Shown here: one piece after another, positions 35,739 to 47,652 of the stretch
Numbering within the stretch: the first letter of the stretch is position 1
Layout: each line of letters starts with the position of its first letter
Source of the DNA: Apophysomyces variabilis
Taxonomy: Eukaryota > Mucoromycota > Mucoromycetes > Mucorales > Mucoraceae
DNA: 64,000 nt
Direction: 5' to 3'
Assembly (NCBI GenBank): GCA_002749535.1
Contig: MZZL01000405.1
Location: 496,001-560,000 of the forward strand
Notes under the pieces: model-generated
The model's input: only the letters and a program-made list of their open reading frames with translations
The model's database searches: none
Told to the model about the DNA's origin: nothing
Translations under genes and position numbers: made by a program

Positions 35739-38700
35739 ATGCAAGGGAAAGAAAGCACAACGCGCTCTCAATCACAGGCTAACGTCAATCTGGCTCCCAG
35801 AAATGTCAGCCCCTGGCGCAGAAGGTCTTCTTCATCATCTTCTTCACGCTCGGTTTCACCTTCACCATCCTCGACCGATACAGCAGCCATGTATTCGCAG
35901 CCCTTGAAACGAATACCTGATTCGGCAGAATCAAGTATTTCCTCTTCGTCTACTACTGGTAGCAAGCATCGACTTGCACGGTGCCCTGTGTTTATTCCTA
36001 CGGGAGGTAAATCAGTTGCAGCGCTTCAGCAACATCATCAATGGCTTATGCAGCAACAGCAGCAGCAGCAACAACAGCAACAACCACCAATACGCCCCCG
36101 CCCTAGCAAAAGTATTCCACCACTCTCGACAGGTCTAAGATCACCTTCACCCGCTACCCCCAAGTCCCATCGGCGTTCACCCGTACAGTGCGAAGAGGAA
36201 GAAGAAGAGGAAATAGAATCAATAGAAGAAAATCAGGACGATCACGCTAACATCCGCAATCATGGGCCTTTGACTCCTACTAGCTCTTACAGCTCGAACC
36301 CATTGATGAGTGGGTCCCAAGAATTCAAGGTATGATCGGCTCGCCCCGATCTTGTTCACTAACTATGGGTTATACCGTTAGGTGGCAAGAGAAGGCTGGA
36401 TATACAGAAAAAATACGTTGTTGGTAAGTACTACGGAATGAAGCGACTTTATTTTACTCATCCATTAAGTGGACAAAATAAAAAGCAATGGAAACCTGTG
36501 TACGCTGTTGCTAAGCATGGCAACGCAATCAAACCTGGAGGACTCTATTTGTACAAAGACGACAAGGTAAGGTACCAGCAATATAAAATGCAGGAAACTT
36601 AGATAAGCCCAAGTTCTCAAGCCATATCCACACGTACGACATGAGTGAAGCTGTGGAAGTTGAGCCCCGATCTCAAGAATACAGAGCAGGAATAAAGTGG
36701 GAATTCCGGATCTTGGTCAAACGGGAGGATGTGTTGCTGGCCACAGATGATATACAAAGTCGGAAGGAATGGATTGACGCCTTGACATCCATTATGGGCA
36801 AGGTATCCATAGCAACACACAGTGAACTCCAGACACGAACACGGACTGCAGAACAATATAACAGGGATTTACAAGCTGCTAACGAGGAGCTTGAGACGGA
36901 AAACCAGCAACTGCGGGAACAGCTAGCTATGATTGAGGAAGACTTTGCCAAGCGAGAACGGAATTTACAGAGTGAAAGAACAGCGAGAGAAAAAGCATTA
37001 ATCACCGAAATGGAGAACATACGTCAAACGTTGGAAACGAAATGTGACATTTTGGAGCACGAAGTCTCCAGCTGGCGAGCCAAGGCGTCTGACCGGAAAA
37101 AGCAGGCAAACAACCTCGAGGCAGAGGTTCATAAGTGGCGAGCACGCGTTGAAGAGCTAGAAGCAGAGAAGCCCATGGCTCGGCAGAAAGAACTACGATT
37201 TGAAGACGAGCAGCCACGTCGTGGAGATGATTGGCAGGGTATTAAAGATGGTTTGCAAACCCTTCGGGATCAGATCAAGTCCACGTCGGATAGTAACCCT
37301 TTACTACAAGCTCATGTACTCGACATCAAATCAGCAGTAAACAAACTTCATGAAAATTTGGAAGAAGCCTGTTCGGGTTGGAATGAGCTCCAGGCAGATA
37401 TTGTTCGTTTCCTTGACACAGAACGTGAAAACAAAGAAGCACCAGCCGCAATTGATAAACTGCGTATGGACATTTCCTCCTTGCGTGACGAATTGCTGGA
37501 AATTCCAGAGGATGATGAAAAAGAACAACGAGATAACAAGTCTAAGCCCAACAAAACTCTGTCACTCTCTGGCAAGTTCGATGTGATCATGAAGATGATG
37601 GAGATACTGCAAGCTACTCAGAACCGCTTAGTGGAGATACAAGAAGCGAATGAAGAGAAGGGATCTTGCGAGGACAAAGATAAAACCGGGGTTGACAAGG
37701 AAGATTTCGAACTGGCGGTGTCCACGTTAAGGGAGAAATTAGTTGCTCAGAAATCCGAGCTTGCTCAATTCATGGAGGAAGTAAAAAGCCAGCCAGAAGC
37801 CGTACACAAGAGACTGGGCGAAATGACGGAGACAATTCGTACCTATCTCAACGATTTCAAGGAAACTGGCAACGGTGCTCATGATGAGCACGAAAAGAGT
37901 CTAAAAGTTGTTGGCCAATTGTTTCAGCATATCATTAGCCAGATCGAAGCCAGCGTCATTCCAGACCTACCAGTGCTGTCTCAGCAACTCGAGGACGTAG
38001 TAGATCGCTTGAACTCGGTGGAAGAAAGGTTAATCAGCCGAATTGAATCTCCCGGACGCCAAGACATTGCTATGGACAAAGTGAATGGTACGGATATGGA
38101 CGAGATCCGTGAACTGGTGGTCGGTACACGTGGGTTTATGGAGCGTACTCTACGTGTACTGGATCGTTTCGGTGGTAGTCATGCTGGAATGGAAGAAACA
38201 GTCCGCCGGGCAGTCAAGAGTGCCTTCAACTCGCATATGGATGTCAACTGGAAAGATCTCGGTAAATCAAAACAAGACAGTGTAACTGCGACCGAAGAAA
38301 AACTGAAGCAGTACGAGGAAAATGCACGGGGCTATTTTGATAAGTCCATGTCCGGTATGAGAGAACACCTAGAGGAATACACAGGCGTACTGTATAAGAT
38401 GATCGAAGACTTAGTCCTCAGAGCTGTGGAACATCTTGAAGGCTTCAATCACAAGGAACAAGGGGAGCAATACAAGAACGCTTTTAGGGAGCAATTAGAG
38501 CGTGATATTCAACAGCTGGGAGAAGAGCGGCAGAGACTTCAAAAGCTAGTTAGTGATCTCCGTCAGGACACGAGTACAGTGCAACAAGAGCTAGCCCGAA
38601 AGAAAGCAGATCTGCAGTCTGTCCAAGTTGAATATGCAACTACACTGAAAGCGGGCCAAGAACATAGTGCTGCGCTGGCTAGGGACCTGGAGCCTTTAAT

Positions 38701-39084
38701 TCGACAGATAGCAAAGCTGCGACAGTTAGATTTGGATACGTCCGATGATAGTGAAGGTAGTGCAGGATATGTCGATTTAGGAAAGGTAGATGTAGTTCTT
38801 TGGGCTTAAACCGGTCTCTGATCCGTAATTGTTAGGGACCGTCCCTGCCATCCGCGGGACGTAAGAGTGATTCTATTCCCGCTCCACCAACTGATTCAGG
38901 TCCGAAATATACAACACAATCGCGGGGGAACTTGGACACCTCAACTAATACCGCAACCCCAGGTTGGCTTGGAAAATACGCAAGCGATCGCCAGCGATTG
39001 CAACAAGATACGTCGAAACCACCGCTCAATGGTGCGAGACCACGAGCGACTTCTCCGCTGGCTGGGATAATAGGACGAAAATGA
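35739..39084 (+). CDS. PH-domain coiled-coil protein
   Basis: Exons at 35739-36330, 36384-36422, then about 36507-36565 and 36613-38784, and a last one 38831-39084, give about 1050 residues. The N-terminal 200 residues are Ser/Pro/Gln rich with an 11-residue polyGln run. A PH domain is split by introns (REGWIYRKNTLL|QWKPVYAVAKHGN...GGLYLYKDDK|PKFSSHIHTYDMSEAVEVEP, ending KEWIDALTSIMG). About 600 residues of Glu/Lys-rich coiled coil follow (heptads such as ELETENQQLREQL), then a short basic tail. PH domains bind phosphoinositides or partner proteins; here it is probably a membrane- or cortex-linked scaffold. The last intron was inferred because the 38809 stop interrupts a frame that continues as GPSLPSAGRKSD. 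No symbol assigned. Confidence 0.75.
36051..36083 (+). repeat. CAG/CAA microsatellite encoding polyGln
   Basis: Eleven glutamine codons, CAG and CAA mixed, lie in the first exon of the PH-domain gene. Such tracts change length easily. Confidence 0.9.
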
Positions 39085-39379
39085 CGTTGGAAAGCATACA
39101 TAAGAAGAACAAATAAACTAAATAAAAAACCGGAAAGATGAGAGTAAAAGTGAGTGCGTGTTTTAAGATACTGTACATCAAGAGTTGGGATAAGCTCATG
39201 TCGGCGAGCCCGGGTCGCTCCGCTTTGTTTGCCGAAAAACCCATCTTTTTCTTTTAAGGTTGCACAGCTTGCACACATTTTCTTTTTTATTTCCTTCCTC
39301 TCTTTTTCTTCCGGTACGACATGAAAGGAACCCCTTGTCAAGATACTGGTATGGAAAAGAAGTTGAAGAAAACCTTTAG

Positions 39380-41015
39380 CGTTTTCATGAGACCATATTA
39401 GATCTCACTGTCCATCGACCGAACACGTTTGATTTCTCGATATTCACACCGAACGGAAAGTTACGACTACCGGAGGGTTGGACTGTTGGACGGAAGCGAT
39501 CAACGGTACAATTGGAAACGAACATTCGCACATTAGGTCAGCTATATAGAACCCTATCTGATCTTCGTAATCAACTGCCAAGCCCAGTTGCCACGGCGGT
39601 GGAAAACAGCAGCCGGTTGCTGGAGCGACCCACGATCGACACCCGACGACGAACATCGTCCTCTGTCTTATCCATGGATGACCAGCTCAGTCCACTCAGT
39701 GCAGGTGGCTTACAAAACGCTGGTATCCTTGACCCTAAAATGGTTCTGAGAAACTATCCAGAGTTTCTGTTCGAACCCTTGGTGTCCCTGTTCCTTGGAT
39801 GTCTCTCCTATCCACGCATTGACAAGCCACAGTTCATGGATACATTCCACAAAGGTGACAAGTTATAAAACGGATATAAGATGGTTAAAAGAGACTAACA
39901 TGGCAGGGCTACGAATTTTGTAATACGTTCACATTTAAAGGCAGCATAAATCCGGGTCTGTTATGCGCCATCTACGCCTATAGTGCTATACATGCCTCAG
40001 TGTGTCACCCTGATCTTTTTGGGTATCCATTCATGAACCAGTTTGCTGCAGATTGTTACATAGCTGCACATGAACTCGTCGAATTTGACGTTGTGAGTCC
40101 GACTACGGTGGAGACTTTGGTGTTGATGCATCTATATCTCACGGCAACCGGTGCCGAGGGTGAGGGTCGGAACTTGTTTTGTCTCGCGGTTCGACAGTTG
40201 GGGATGCTTGAACGAAGGAAGCGTTCCGCATTGGAAAAGCAGGATTTTCAACGTCTACGTCATTGGATGATACGTCTTGATCTTAGAGAAGCTATCAACT
40301 CCCGGACAGCGCCCGTCATGCAACCAAAACCCTCTTCCGTGCAAACTAGCGAGAAAACAGAAGGAGAGGATGATGACGCTTGGTGGACTCTTCAGACTGA
40401 AATAACAGGACTCCGACTGGTTAATTCAGAATGTCTGGACGTTGAGCAGCTGGAGAGCTGGCGTGAGAGTTTTTCCCACAAAATCAATGGACGGACCACA
40501 TTGCGACTGCATTCGATCTATTTTACCGGAAGACTGAAAACACACCAAGCGGAAATGATGCGGGCACTTACACCATCCGATACAAAGCTACAGAAACAGG
40601 ACTGGACTGATTATTTCGATCAAAGAATTGGTGAAAAATACAATGCAAGTGCCGACGATGCCCTACAATTAAGCATACAGGCCGCTCTCGGTCTTGTTCA
40701 AGTTATCGCATTACTTTTCCAATCCAATGATCGGTGCATGCTTCCAGAGGTAAGACATTGAAATGAGAAAGAAAAAGGAGACATTTCCATAGAATGGCTT
40801 TCAAACCCTTTTTGCAGTTGATGAACGTTCTTTCGGATGCTTGCTCAGCGCTATACTTTGGCGGAAGAATGGTGACAGATCCACAACTTGTTCAACAAGC
40901 CCAGAGTGCTATCAAGTTCTTAGTGGATATATTTGAATCATCGACTAGCATGATGCAACTTCCTCGTGTGTTTCAATTCGTGGAAAAATGGCGGCAGCTC
41001 CACGATAGCCACTAG
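39380..41015 (+). CDS. Fungal regulator middle-homology protein, start unclear
   Basis: Three exons (about 39380-39854, 39941-40749, 40818-41015) give about 490 residues of a fungal-specific transcription factor domain. Examples are LRNYPEFLFEPLVSLFLGCL, then across the intron HKGSINPGLLCAIYAYSAIHAS, LVLMHLYLTATGAEGEGRNLFCLAVRQLGM and the C-terminal LMNVLSDACSALYFGGRM. I could not find a Zn2Cys6 cluster. The frame begins right after a TTTAG acceptor at 39379, so at least one upstream exon is missing from this model, possibly in 39085-39379, which holds a TGC-ACA-GCT-TGC run resembling the start of a cluster. Either the DNA-binding exon is hard to see or it is lost. Role unknown. Confidence 0.65.
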
Positions 41016-41844
41016 ATCCACGGAAAAAGAAAACAATTTTTATCATTATGTATTCCATTTATCAGCCTGTCTTTGTATCCTTAGTAGTCCATATGATAGG
41101 ATGTGTTTCTTTATATATTAGTTTATATATACTCATTTTAGCGTAGTAAAGCATTACCACAACCCATTTATTCATCGTCGAGCCAACGTCTCTGGATAAA
41201 CCTAAGCCATGACTAATCAGTAGTAGTGCCCTGTGACCTGTCAGGTTTTTCTAGAAATCTGCTGTTGTCCTTTAATTTAATGAAACTGCAGAAGTTGCCT
41301 AAGCTTTGTGGGGTTAGTGCCTAACAAGTATGAAGCATGGTCAATCAGTGGTACTTCTGCAGTCATAGACAAGGTAACATCACTAAGCACGTGGACGATT
41401 CGATATAAGGCTTAGACTTCCCACGTCTTGCAACGATCTCATTCCTCGCTTATGCAGTGGATAGCACAGCCAAGAACATTCTTTCTGCTTGCTTTATCCT
41501 TTTTCATTTAATCACAGTACTTTGCATATCCAAGCAGGATAAGATCAAATGATCAGTCAAAGTCCAAAAAACAGCGTTATTGAAATAATCTCAACTTGTC
41601 GTCGATGTGTCTTAAGAGATAATGGCACTTTAACGTCAAAGATCAGTACCAATATAGGTCACAAATCGATTCGCTCCGCTAGACTACCATGCTTCGTCAA
41701 GCAGACCATCCAGATATTATTAAGGTAATATAAACCTGAGCCGTTGAAATGATTTTATGTACTAAAATAAAGGAGCCGAGAGTTCACCCGGCTGCCTTGT
41801 ACTTCCTTGGATTGTCACGGTACCCATCTTGCAAGTCTGCTCCG
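41016..41844. other. Intergenic, convergent regulator and MBOAT genes
   Basis: About 830 bases, AT-rich. No conserved ORF, RNA or repeat recognised. Probably the 3' ends of both flanking transcripts. Confidence 0.5.
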
Positions 41845-43031
41845 TTACATTATGGGCTCAGGTATTTCGAGGCGGAGGTAAGGCGCAAGGAATAATCGTA
41901 GTGTGAGTCCAAGGAACAATGTATGTAGCATGAAACAAGCAACACGGTTCCATCCTTCGGGACTTTTGGTCTGTAGCTTGCTATCTATGATTGTTCCGAA
42001 CCCGTGAAGGATAAAGAATACCAGATTTTCTAGCGTCATAACTCGAGTCAAACTCATCACGATCGCTTCGTGAAATACGCCACTGATGACAAAGATGGTA
42101 AGACATCGGACAACGGGTGATGCCCACAGTCCGGTGCTACCCGTTTTCTGTTTCTTTCTATACAGCGAGCGATAGAAGATTCTATGGACGATCATGTTCC
42201 ACCGTCGACTATAACCCAAAACAAAATATTAAAAAGTGAAATTCCAGGGCCCTATTCTCCCTCATATCTGTTGTATGTGCTTACCCCCAGAAGTCCCTTG
42301 GACTAGGTTTACAATGGAAGAGGAAAAAGCATAAGGAAAAAGGCAAGTTGAGACGTCTATAGGTAATCGATTGGTTCTTACCCGGTAGCGAACATGGGCC
42401 AATGGAACATATCAACGAACTCCAGGCCAAGCACAGCCTGACCCAAACCAAAGACAACGTCGTTTGCACCAAGAAGGCAATAAATACGAAGGCCACAGAG
42501 GAGCGTTTGTATTATAGGCTCCCAGTGCCACCAAGGCATGGATAGTATATCGATAGGGTTGTCGATCAGCAAAGGATGAATAATAAACATGCCAAACAGC
42601 GATTTGGCTACACCGTTGGCTATTTTCTTTAGGCCTCCCGCACGAATTTCTTTGGCTAAGCTGTCAGAATAAAACTGGCCCTTTGGGACCGCGCTCGGAT
42701 CTTGTAACAACATGCTAAAGTGTGTCCACAGACAATCTTTGAGCGAGATGTCAGGCAATGGAAGTTGACTATGCACGCTCACGATGAACCATAATTGGCC
42801 CATGCTGGTGACATCGAGGGCAATGGAGCCTGATACAAAAGCGATGGGAAGGATGAGGTAGGTCAGAGGGCGTAGATACCGAAAAATGGTAGCACCAATT
42901 CCTAACTTGGCCTCGTTGGCTAACACTATGTAGTCTACGCATGCCGCCGTTATAAAGAGACCTATATACTGAATAGGTGGTAGGACAGTCGGTTCAGGTA
43001 AAGGGATCTCCACCAGAGGTAAGGTGGCCAT
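41845..43031 (-). CDS. MBOAT wax-synthase-like acyltransferase
   Basis: Three exons join to about 370 residues with six or more hydrophobic spans (PIQYIGLFITAACVDYI, TYLILPIAFVSGSIALD, IIQTLLCGLRIYCLLG and more). The wax synthase family signature is formed across two short introns (42246-42288 and 42330-42382 regions): FATG|PRDFWG|RRWNMIVHR. The active-site His lies in VISGVFHEAIV. It resembles long-chain acyl-CoA:alcohol or sterol O-acyltransferases of fungi, on the ER. Substrate is unknown. The start at 43031 is the first Met of the frame (MATLPLVEIPLPEP). A purine-rich stretch lies upstream on the plus strand. Confidence 0.82.
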
Positions 43032-43583
43032 GATAGAAGATACAAAAAGAGAGAATAGAGAGGAGGAACAGAGCGGAGAGAGAGAGAGAAAGAGTGGTGT
43101 GTGTTTTCAGCGGCCGAAACATCATGTATGAATGCAAAATATGCCATGAAGCACAACTTTTCTTCAACACGAATGGATCGACTAAGCCATATCCTTCCTT
43201 TTGTTTCTTTCAGGCTCACTGACGTTGTATTTCTGCAAAATGATGCATATGTACGAGTCGAGCATTTTCGATATTGATATCTGGACGGAATCAACAGCTT
43301 AATTTCCTTTATCCGTTGTTGCATTTCTAACTAAGCATGTCTTGGCTTTTCTTTTCATATGGTTTGGTCTGCTGTGCTCCTTGTTGGTCTATCTCATCAA
43401 GCATTCGACGGATGATGATGGTGATATGTTAGAACACATGTTTTCTTATTCGTTCAGCGATCATTGATGCGTAACACTGCTATTTTTTCTCTTTTTGGGC
43501 TTGTTTGTGCGAGGGATTTACACAAATAAAATAGAAAAGCTTTTTTTTACTCTTTAATTAGACAAACATGTACATATTTACAG
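43032..43583. other. Intergenic
   Basis: About 550 bases between the MBOAT start and the cyclin stop. It includes the GA-rich run near 43040-43100. No ORF with features. Confidence 0.5.
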
Positions 43584-44309
43584 TTAACTTTGCTGGAATC
43601 TGAGCTCTAATCCGAGGGCATCTTGATGATCATAAATATACTGGTACATTTCCATCAGATCCACATACAAGTCAAACTTGAGCACACCTGCAAAGAAAAA
43701 CAAAACCGGACTAAGGTTAAGGTCAATCTGCGCGCAGTAACAGGACTTTTTCTTTTTTTACTTACCTAGGAAACTGCGCTCCATCTCCTTTAACTCTCTG
43801 GGAGTATAGACCGGTGACACAGCTTTGAAAATAGACGCCGCGTGAGTATTACAATCCTCAAGAAACTTAGACGCAACCAAGACAGCTGCCAAGAAGAGTT
43901 TGTAGTGGGTATCATATTCTAAAGAAAAAAAAAGAGTGTCCTCCATGTATTAGTTATCTTTCTATCTTTCTCTCCATAATGAGTGAAGGCCGTCATTCTT
44001 ACCTCCTTGGGCTTGACTAGGCAAGTTTCGTTTTAACCGTTCGAGATATATTAGGGCTACGACGAGGACGGAGGGTGTGAGACGGCATCGAAAATAGATA
44101 TGACGAACAAAAGAAGGAAGGCCTGGGAGTAGTCTGTGGTGATAATATCTTTGTTCCTTGGAGCACAGCACCAAGTTGTGTATGTTAGAGACGGTGTAGG
44201 AGAGTAAAGGGTCTGCAGAGTGACGCACTTTAAGAGAGGGTGATAGAGAGGGATCGTTATGCAAGATGGTGGAGAATTGATGAATATCTGAAAGCGTCGA
44301 GGCGGTCAT
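43584..44309 (-). CDS. PHO80/PCL-type cyclin
   Basis: Three exons give about 200 residues. The start MTASTLSDIHQFSTILHNDP leads to a cyclin core: LTPSVLVVALIYLERLKRNLP, then after an intron EYDTHYKLFLAAVLVASKFLED and SPVYTPRELKEMERSFL, then VLKFDLYVDLMEMYQYIYDH. The LERLKRNLP and KFLED motifs are typical of Pho80-like cyclins that bind the Pho85 kinase in phosphate, cell-cycle or glycogen signalling. The introns are short, and the intron after FLG was placed to reach the C-terminal helix. The C-terminal LGLELRFQQS is short. Partner and pathway are inferred. Confidence 0.8.
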
Positions 44310-45202
44310 TTTGATACGTGTGTATGAGGATTAAATGTTAATCAGGAGGAGGAGGAGATAAAGAGGCAAGAAGGATGGCAGAACCCTTGCTTATAAGTAG
44401 TTCGCTCGAAATCCAACAAATATGGATAAATTCTCTCGTTATGAAACCTAAGCCCTTTTGTTTGGAGGGTTCCGTTGCGCAAAACAAGTTTAGGTCACTT
44501 GAATAAAAAAAAAGATCCAAGATTGGTGAAAATCAAATCTGCAGACCCAGGACCAAACGCCCAAACATAGATGAAACGATGGTACCATTATTTTCTATCT
44601 ATAATATTCGGATATAGAAACAAACTGATCCCTCCTGGAAACTCGTGGACAAAATGCAAAATACTAGTACAAAAAGGAGAGAGAACGTTTTCTAAGAAGA
44701 GAAAAGACCAGCTGCTTTACGTTGCTTTCTTTCGCACACCGCAGTTAATAAATAATAAAAAAAAAAGTTTTGGATTTACTGCATTGCTTAATTTGTGTCG
44801 TTACATAGTGGGTTAGGAGCTATTTTCCTATTGGTTACACACCCACACGCACACACACAGAGTTTCTAAAATAAATCAGCCATTGTCGATCTCCATAGGA
44901 AATAATAGAAACGAAAGGGATGTGGTCACCACATCATAGGATGGAAGCTGTCTTTTAGTACACTTTCCAGACCACGTGAGGAACAGAGTTTAGAAAGGGA
45001 GACATCTTAAGCGGAGAGAAAAATGAAAACGAATCGGTTGTTCTACTTAGATTAAGGATGACTCAAAGGAAAACTTTTCAACATAAGCGCCTTTTCATTT
45101 TTTTTTGTTGGGGAAAAAGAGAAAGAGAGGGCGCCGGTTTCTATGGCGCGGGGGAGGAAAACCTGATCTAACCTGACTTTTCCGTTTAAATTTTTCCCAC
45201 CC
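44310..45202. other. Intergenic between divergent cyclin and BioF-type genes
   Basis: About 890 bases. It contains a short CA-rich run (44839-44862) and a purine/T-rich zone upstream of the BioF-type start. No conserved ORF or RNA. Confidence 0.5.
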
Positions 45203-46694
45203 ATGACAAGACTCGACCAGCAACTGCAAGCTGTTCTCGATAAACGACGAGACATTGCAAAGCTTCGGCAGTTGGTCGTGAATCCACCTGATGCCATCGA
45301 TTTCTCCTCCAACGATTTCCTCGGTCTCGCTCATAATCCGGAATTTCGCGAGAAATTTCTTAATGAGTTGCAGTCGCGCGACTTCATTTTGGGGTCGACC
45401 GGCTCACGTCTTTTAGACGGAAACTCACAGTATGCCGAAGACCTCGAGAAAAAGCTCGCTACTTTTCATCGTGCCGAAGCAGCGCTGATATTCAATTCTG
45501 GATTTGACGCCAATGCCGGTCTCTTTAGCACAGTGCCCCAAAAAGGTGACGTGATTATCTATGATGAACTAGTCCACGCGAGCGTACATGAAGGCATGAA
45601 AATATCGCGCGCAAGCAGCCGGATACCATTTAAACATTCGGATGTGGAGGATCTAGTCCGGATCATGGACCAGGTTACGCAAAAATATCCCCACAGCAAC
45701 GTGTTTGTCGCTGTAGAAACGGTGTATTCTATGGATGGTGACATTGCTCCCCTTCCAGCCATTGTAGAAGCTTTGAAAAAATACTGGCCAAATCGTGAGA
45801 ATGGATTCCTCATTGTAGATGAGGTAGATATCCTTTGATTGTTTCTTTTTTTTACTTCCTTCTCGGAGAAATAGACGACTAACATCACCACTCTTCTTTT
45901 AGGCACATGCTACGGGCGTTTACGGCGATCATGGTCGAGGTATTGTTGCACAGTTTGGATTAGAAAATGAAGTTTTTGCCCGTTTACACACTTTTAGCAA
46001 GGCCCTTGCGAGCAATGGAGGTAAATTTATTTTGCGTAGTCATTTGTTTACGCTAATTTGTTTATTTCTTCTTAAAAAAATACTTCACTAGCTGTCATTC
46101 TTTCATCCGACATTGTTCGAAGCTATCTAATCAATTACGCACGGCCGCTGATCTACTCCACATTTATGCCTTTCAGTAGTCTGGTTAGTATCCGATGTGC
46201 TTATGATTACCTGGAAAGTGGCCGAACGATACAGGTATGAAAGAATAGCCAAAGAGAAAAAGAAGCAAAAAAGGCCAGATGCAAATCAGACTGAGTGATG
46301 CGGGTTAGATCCAAGAACACTTGCATAAGATCACGCGCCGGTTTAGAGAAACCGTACGTTTACCAACCGGTACATTGTTACCCTCCTCTAGCCCAATCCA
46401 AGGCGTTGTCCTTAATGGTGAGAGTCCTTATGCTTTGTGATGTTCATGCTAATAAGGAACAAAAACAAAAAAAAAGGCAATGCTCCTGTCCGTGCGTTAG
46501 CTAGCTATCTGAACCGGAGAGGATTTATCGTTAAACCGATTTGTTCCCCAACCGTTCCGAAAGGTCAAGAAAGGGTTCGTATTTGTTTCCATGGCCATAA
46601 TACGATGGATCATATTGATGCCCTCGTGCGCTCGATCCATGAATTTTTTGATGTGAACTCGGAACAAGAACACTTGGAAATAGCGAAGCTCTAG
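45203..46694 (+). CDS. 8-amino-7-oxononanoate synthase-like (BioF), peroxisomal
   Basis: Several exons encode about 410 residues of the PLP-dependent alpha-oxoamine synthase family: IDFSSNDFLGLAHNPEF, LGSTGSRLLDGNSQ, HRAEAALIFNSGFDANAG, then after an intron AHATGVYGDHGRG and the PLP-lysine region HTFSKALASNGA. BioF condenses pimeloyl-CoA (or an acyl thioester) with alanine in biotin synthesis; this and related family members cannot be told apart by eye. The C-terminus is ...LEIAKL, an AKL tripeptide that is a good PTS1 peroxisomal signal, in line with the peroxisomal BioF known in other fungi. Introns sit near 45830, 46020, 46235 and 46420; the last two joins are approximate (RTIQ|IQEHLHK, VVLNG|NAPVRA). 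Confidence 0.83.
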
Positions 46695-47652
46695 CGGTGA
46701 ACGCCATTACCTTAAAACTCCCACCTTTTTTCTGTTTCCAGTCCTTTGCGTTTACATGTGTAATCTCATCTTTTATTATTAAATATGAAATTTGTAATTT
46801 TTAAATAGCTTCACTGATAGAACGGATTGAACAATAAATTGAGTTCAGTTAGAGGGGGTCATGATGACCCCATCTTGGCTTGCTCCAGAGTAAAAGAAGA
46901 ATGGTCTCAGCTTAAAACCTTTTTTTGGCTGTTCTGGAAACGGTGGGTGTGCAAGATAGCGGAATGGCTGAAAACATGTGAACATTCACTGCTTATGTGA
47001 TTTTGTTATCGACTAAGCAGCATAAGAAGCAAAACCAATATTTTATCTTGCAGCCTCGCCACCGTTTTGTTGTTATTCTTGTTGTTTCTCCTCGGGGCTT
47101 TACCCTGTTTGAGCAGTTGAACAAGGAGGCATTGGCGTACGTTTCATTGTTCTGGCCATGCATTGAGGCGGACTTTTTCAAGATGGATTTGCTTTTCGAG
47201 GTGAAAAAGCTTGGATGTACCATTTATGAATCATGCGGTTATTTTCCCAAGCCTAAACTTTCCTAGCATGGTTAATAGTAATGCTTTCTGCCCCGTGGCA
47301 ATTAATCTTAATTTTGTTCCATAACCATAGCGTGATGAATTCCTCTTTTTGTTGAATATGATCGACATTAGACGATCTTATATGAGCCAATGATAATAGG
47401 AAGTCATTCTTGCGACAACACAACAGGAACCACTTTGTCAGACGGGACCGAACGATCAGTTAGATAAGCTATCGAAGCCATAAGTTTGTTATTAAGATAG
47501 GGGGAGACATAATAGGCTTGGCTGGTCCTGTATCCGTTACAAACCATATTCAAGCAACGGAACATCCATCAAGCAGTCATTGACAGTAACTGACTTTCAA
47601 TAAAAATGGAAATGGAAAAAGAGAGGTCAACCATGGCGCCATTCTTAATGTC
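46695..47652. other. Intergenic
   Basis: About 960 bases. A 46997-47266 frame is open but lacks recognisable features. No gene, repeat or RNA assigned. Confidence 0.45.

Noticed and set aside
38832..39341. Minus-strand ORF with CASCATLKEKDG as a zinc-cluster regulator
   Set aside because: Opposite strand to two well-supported genes, only two cysteines in place, and it overlaps the PH-gene last exon.
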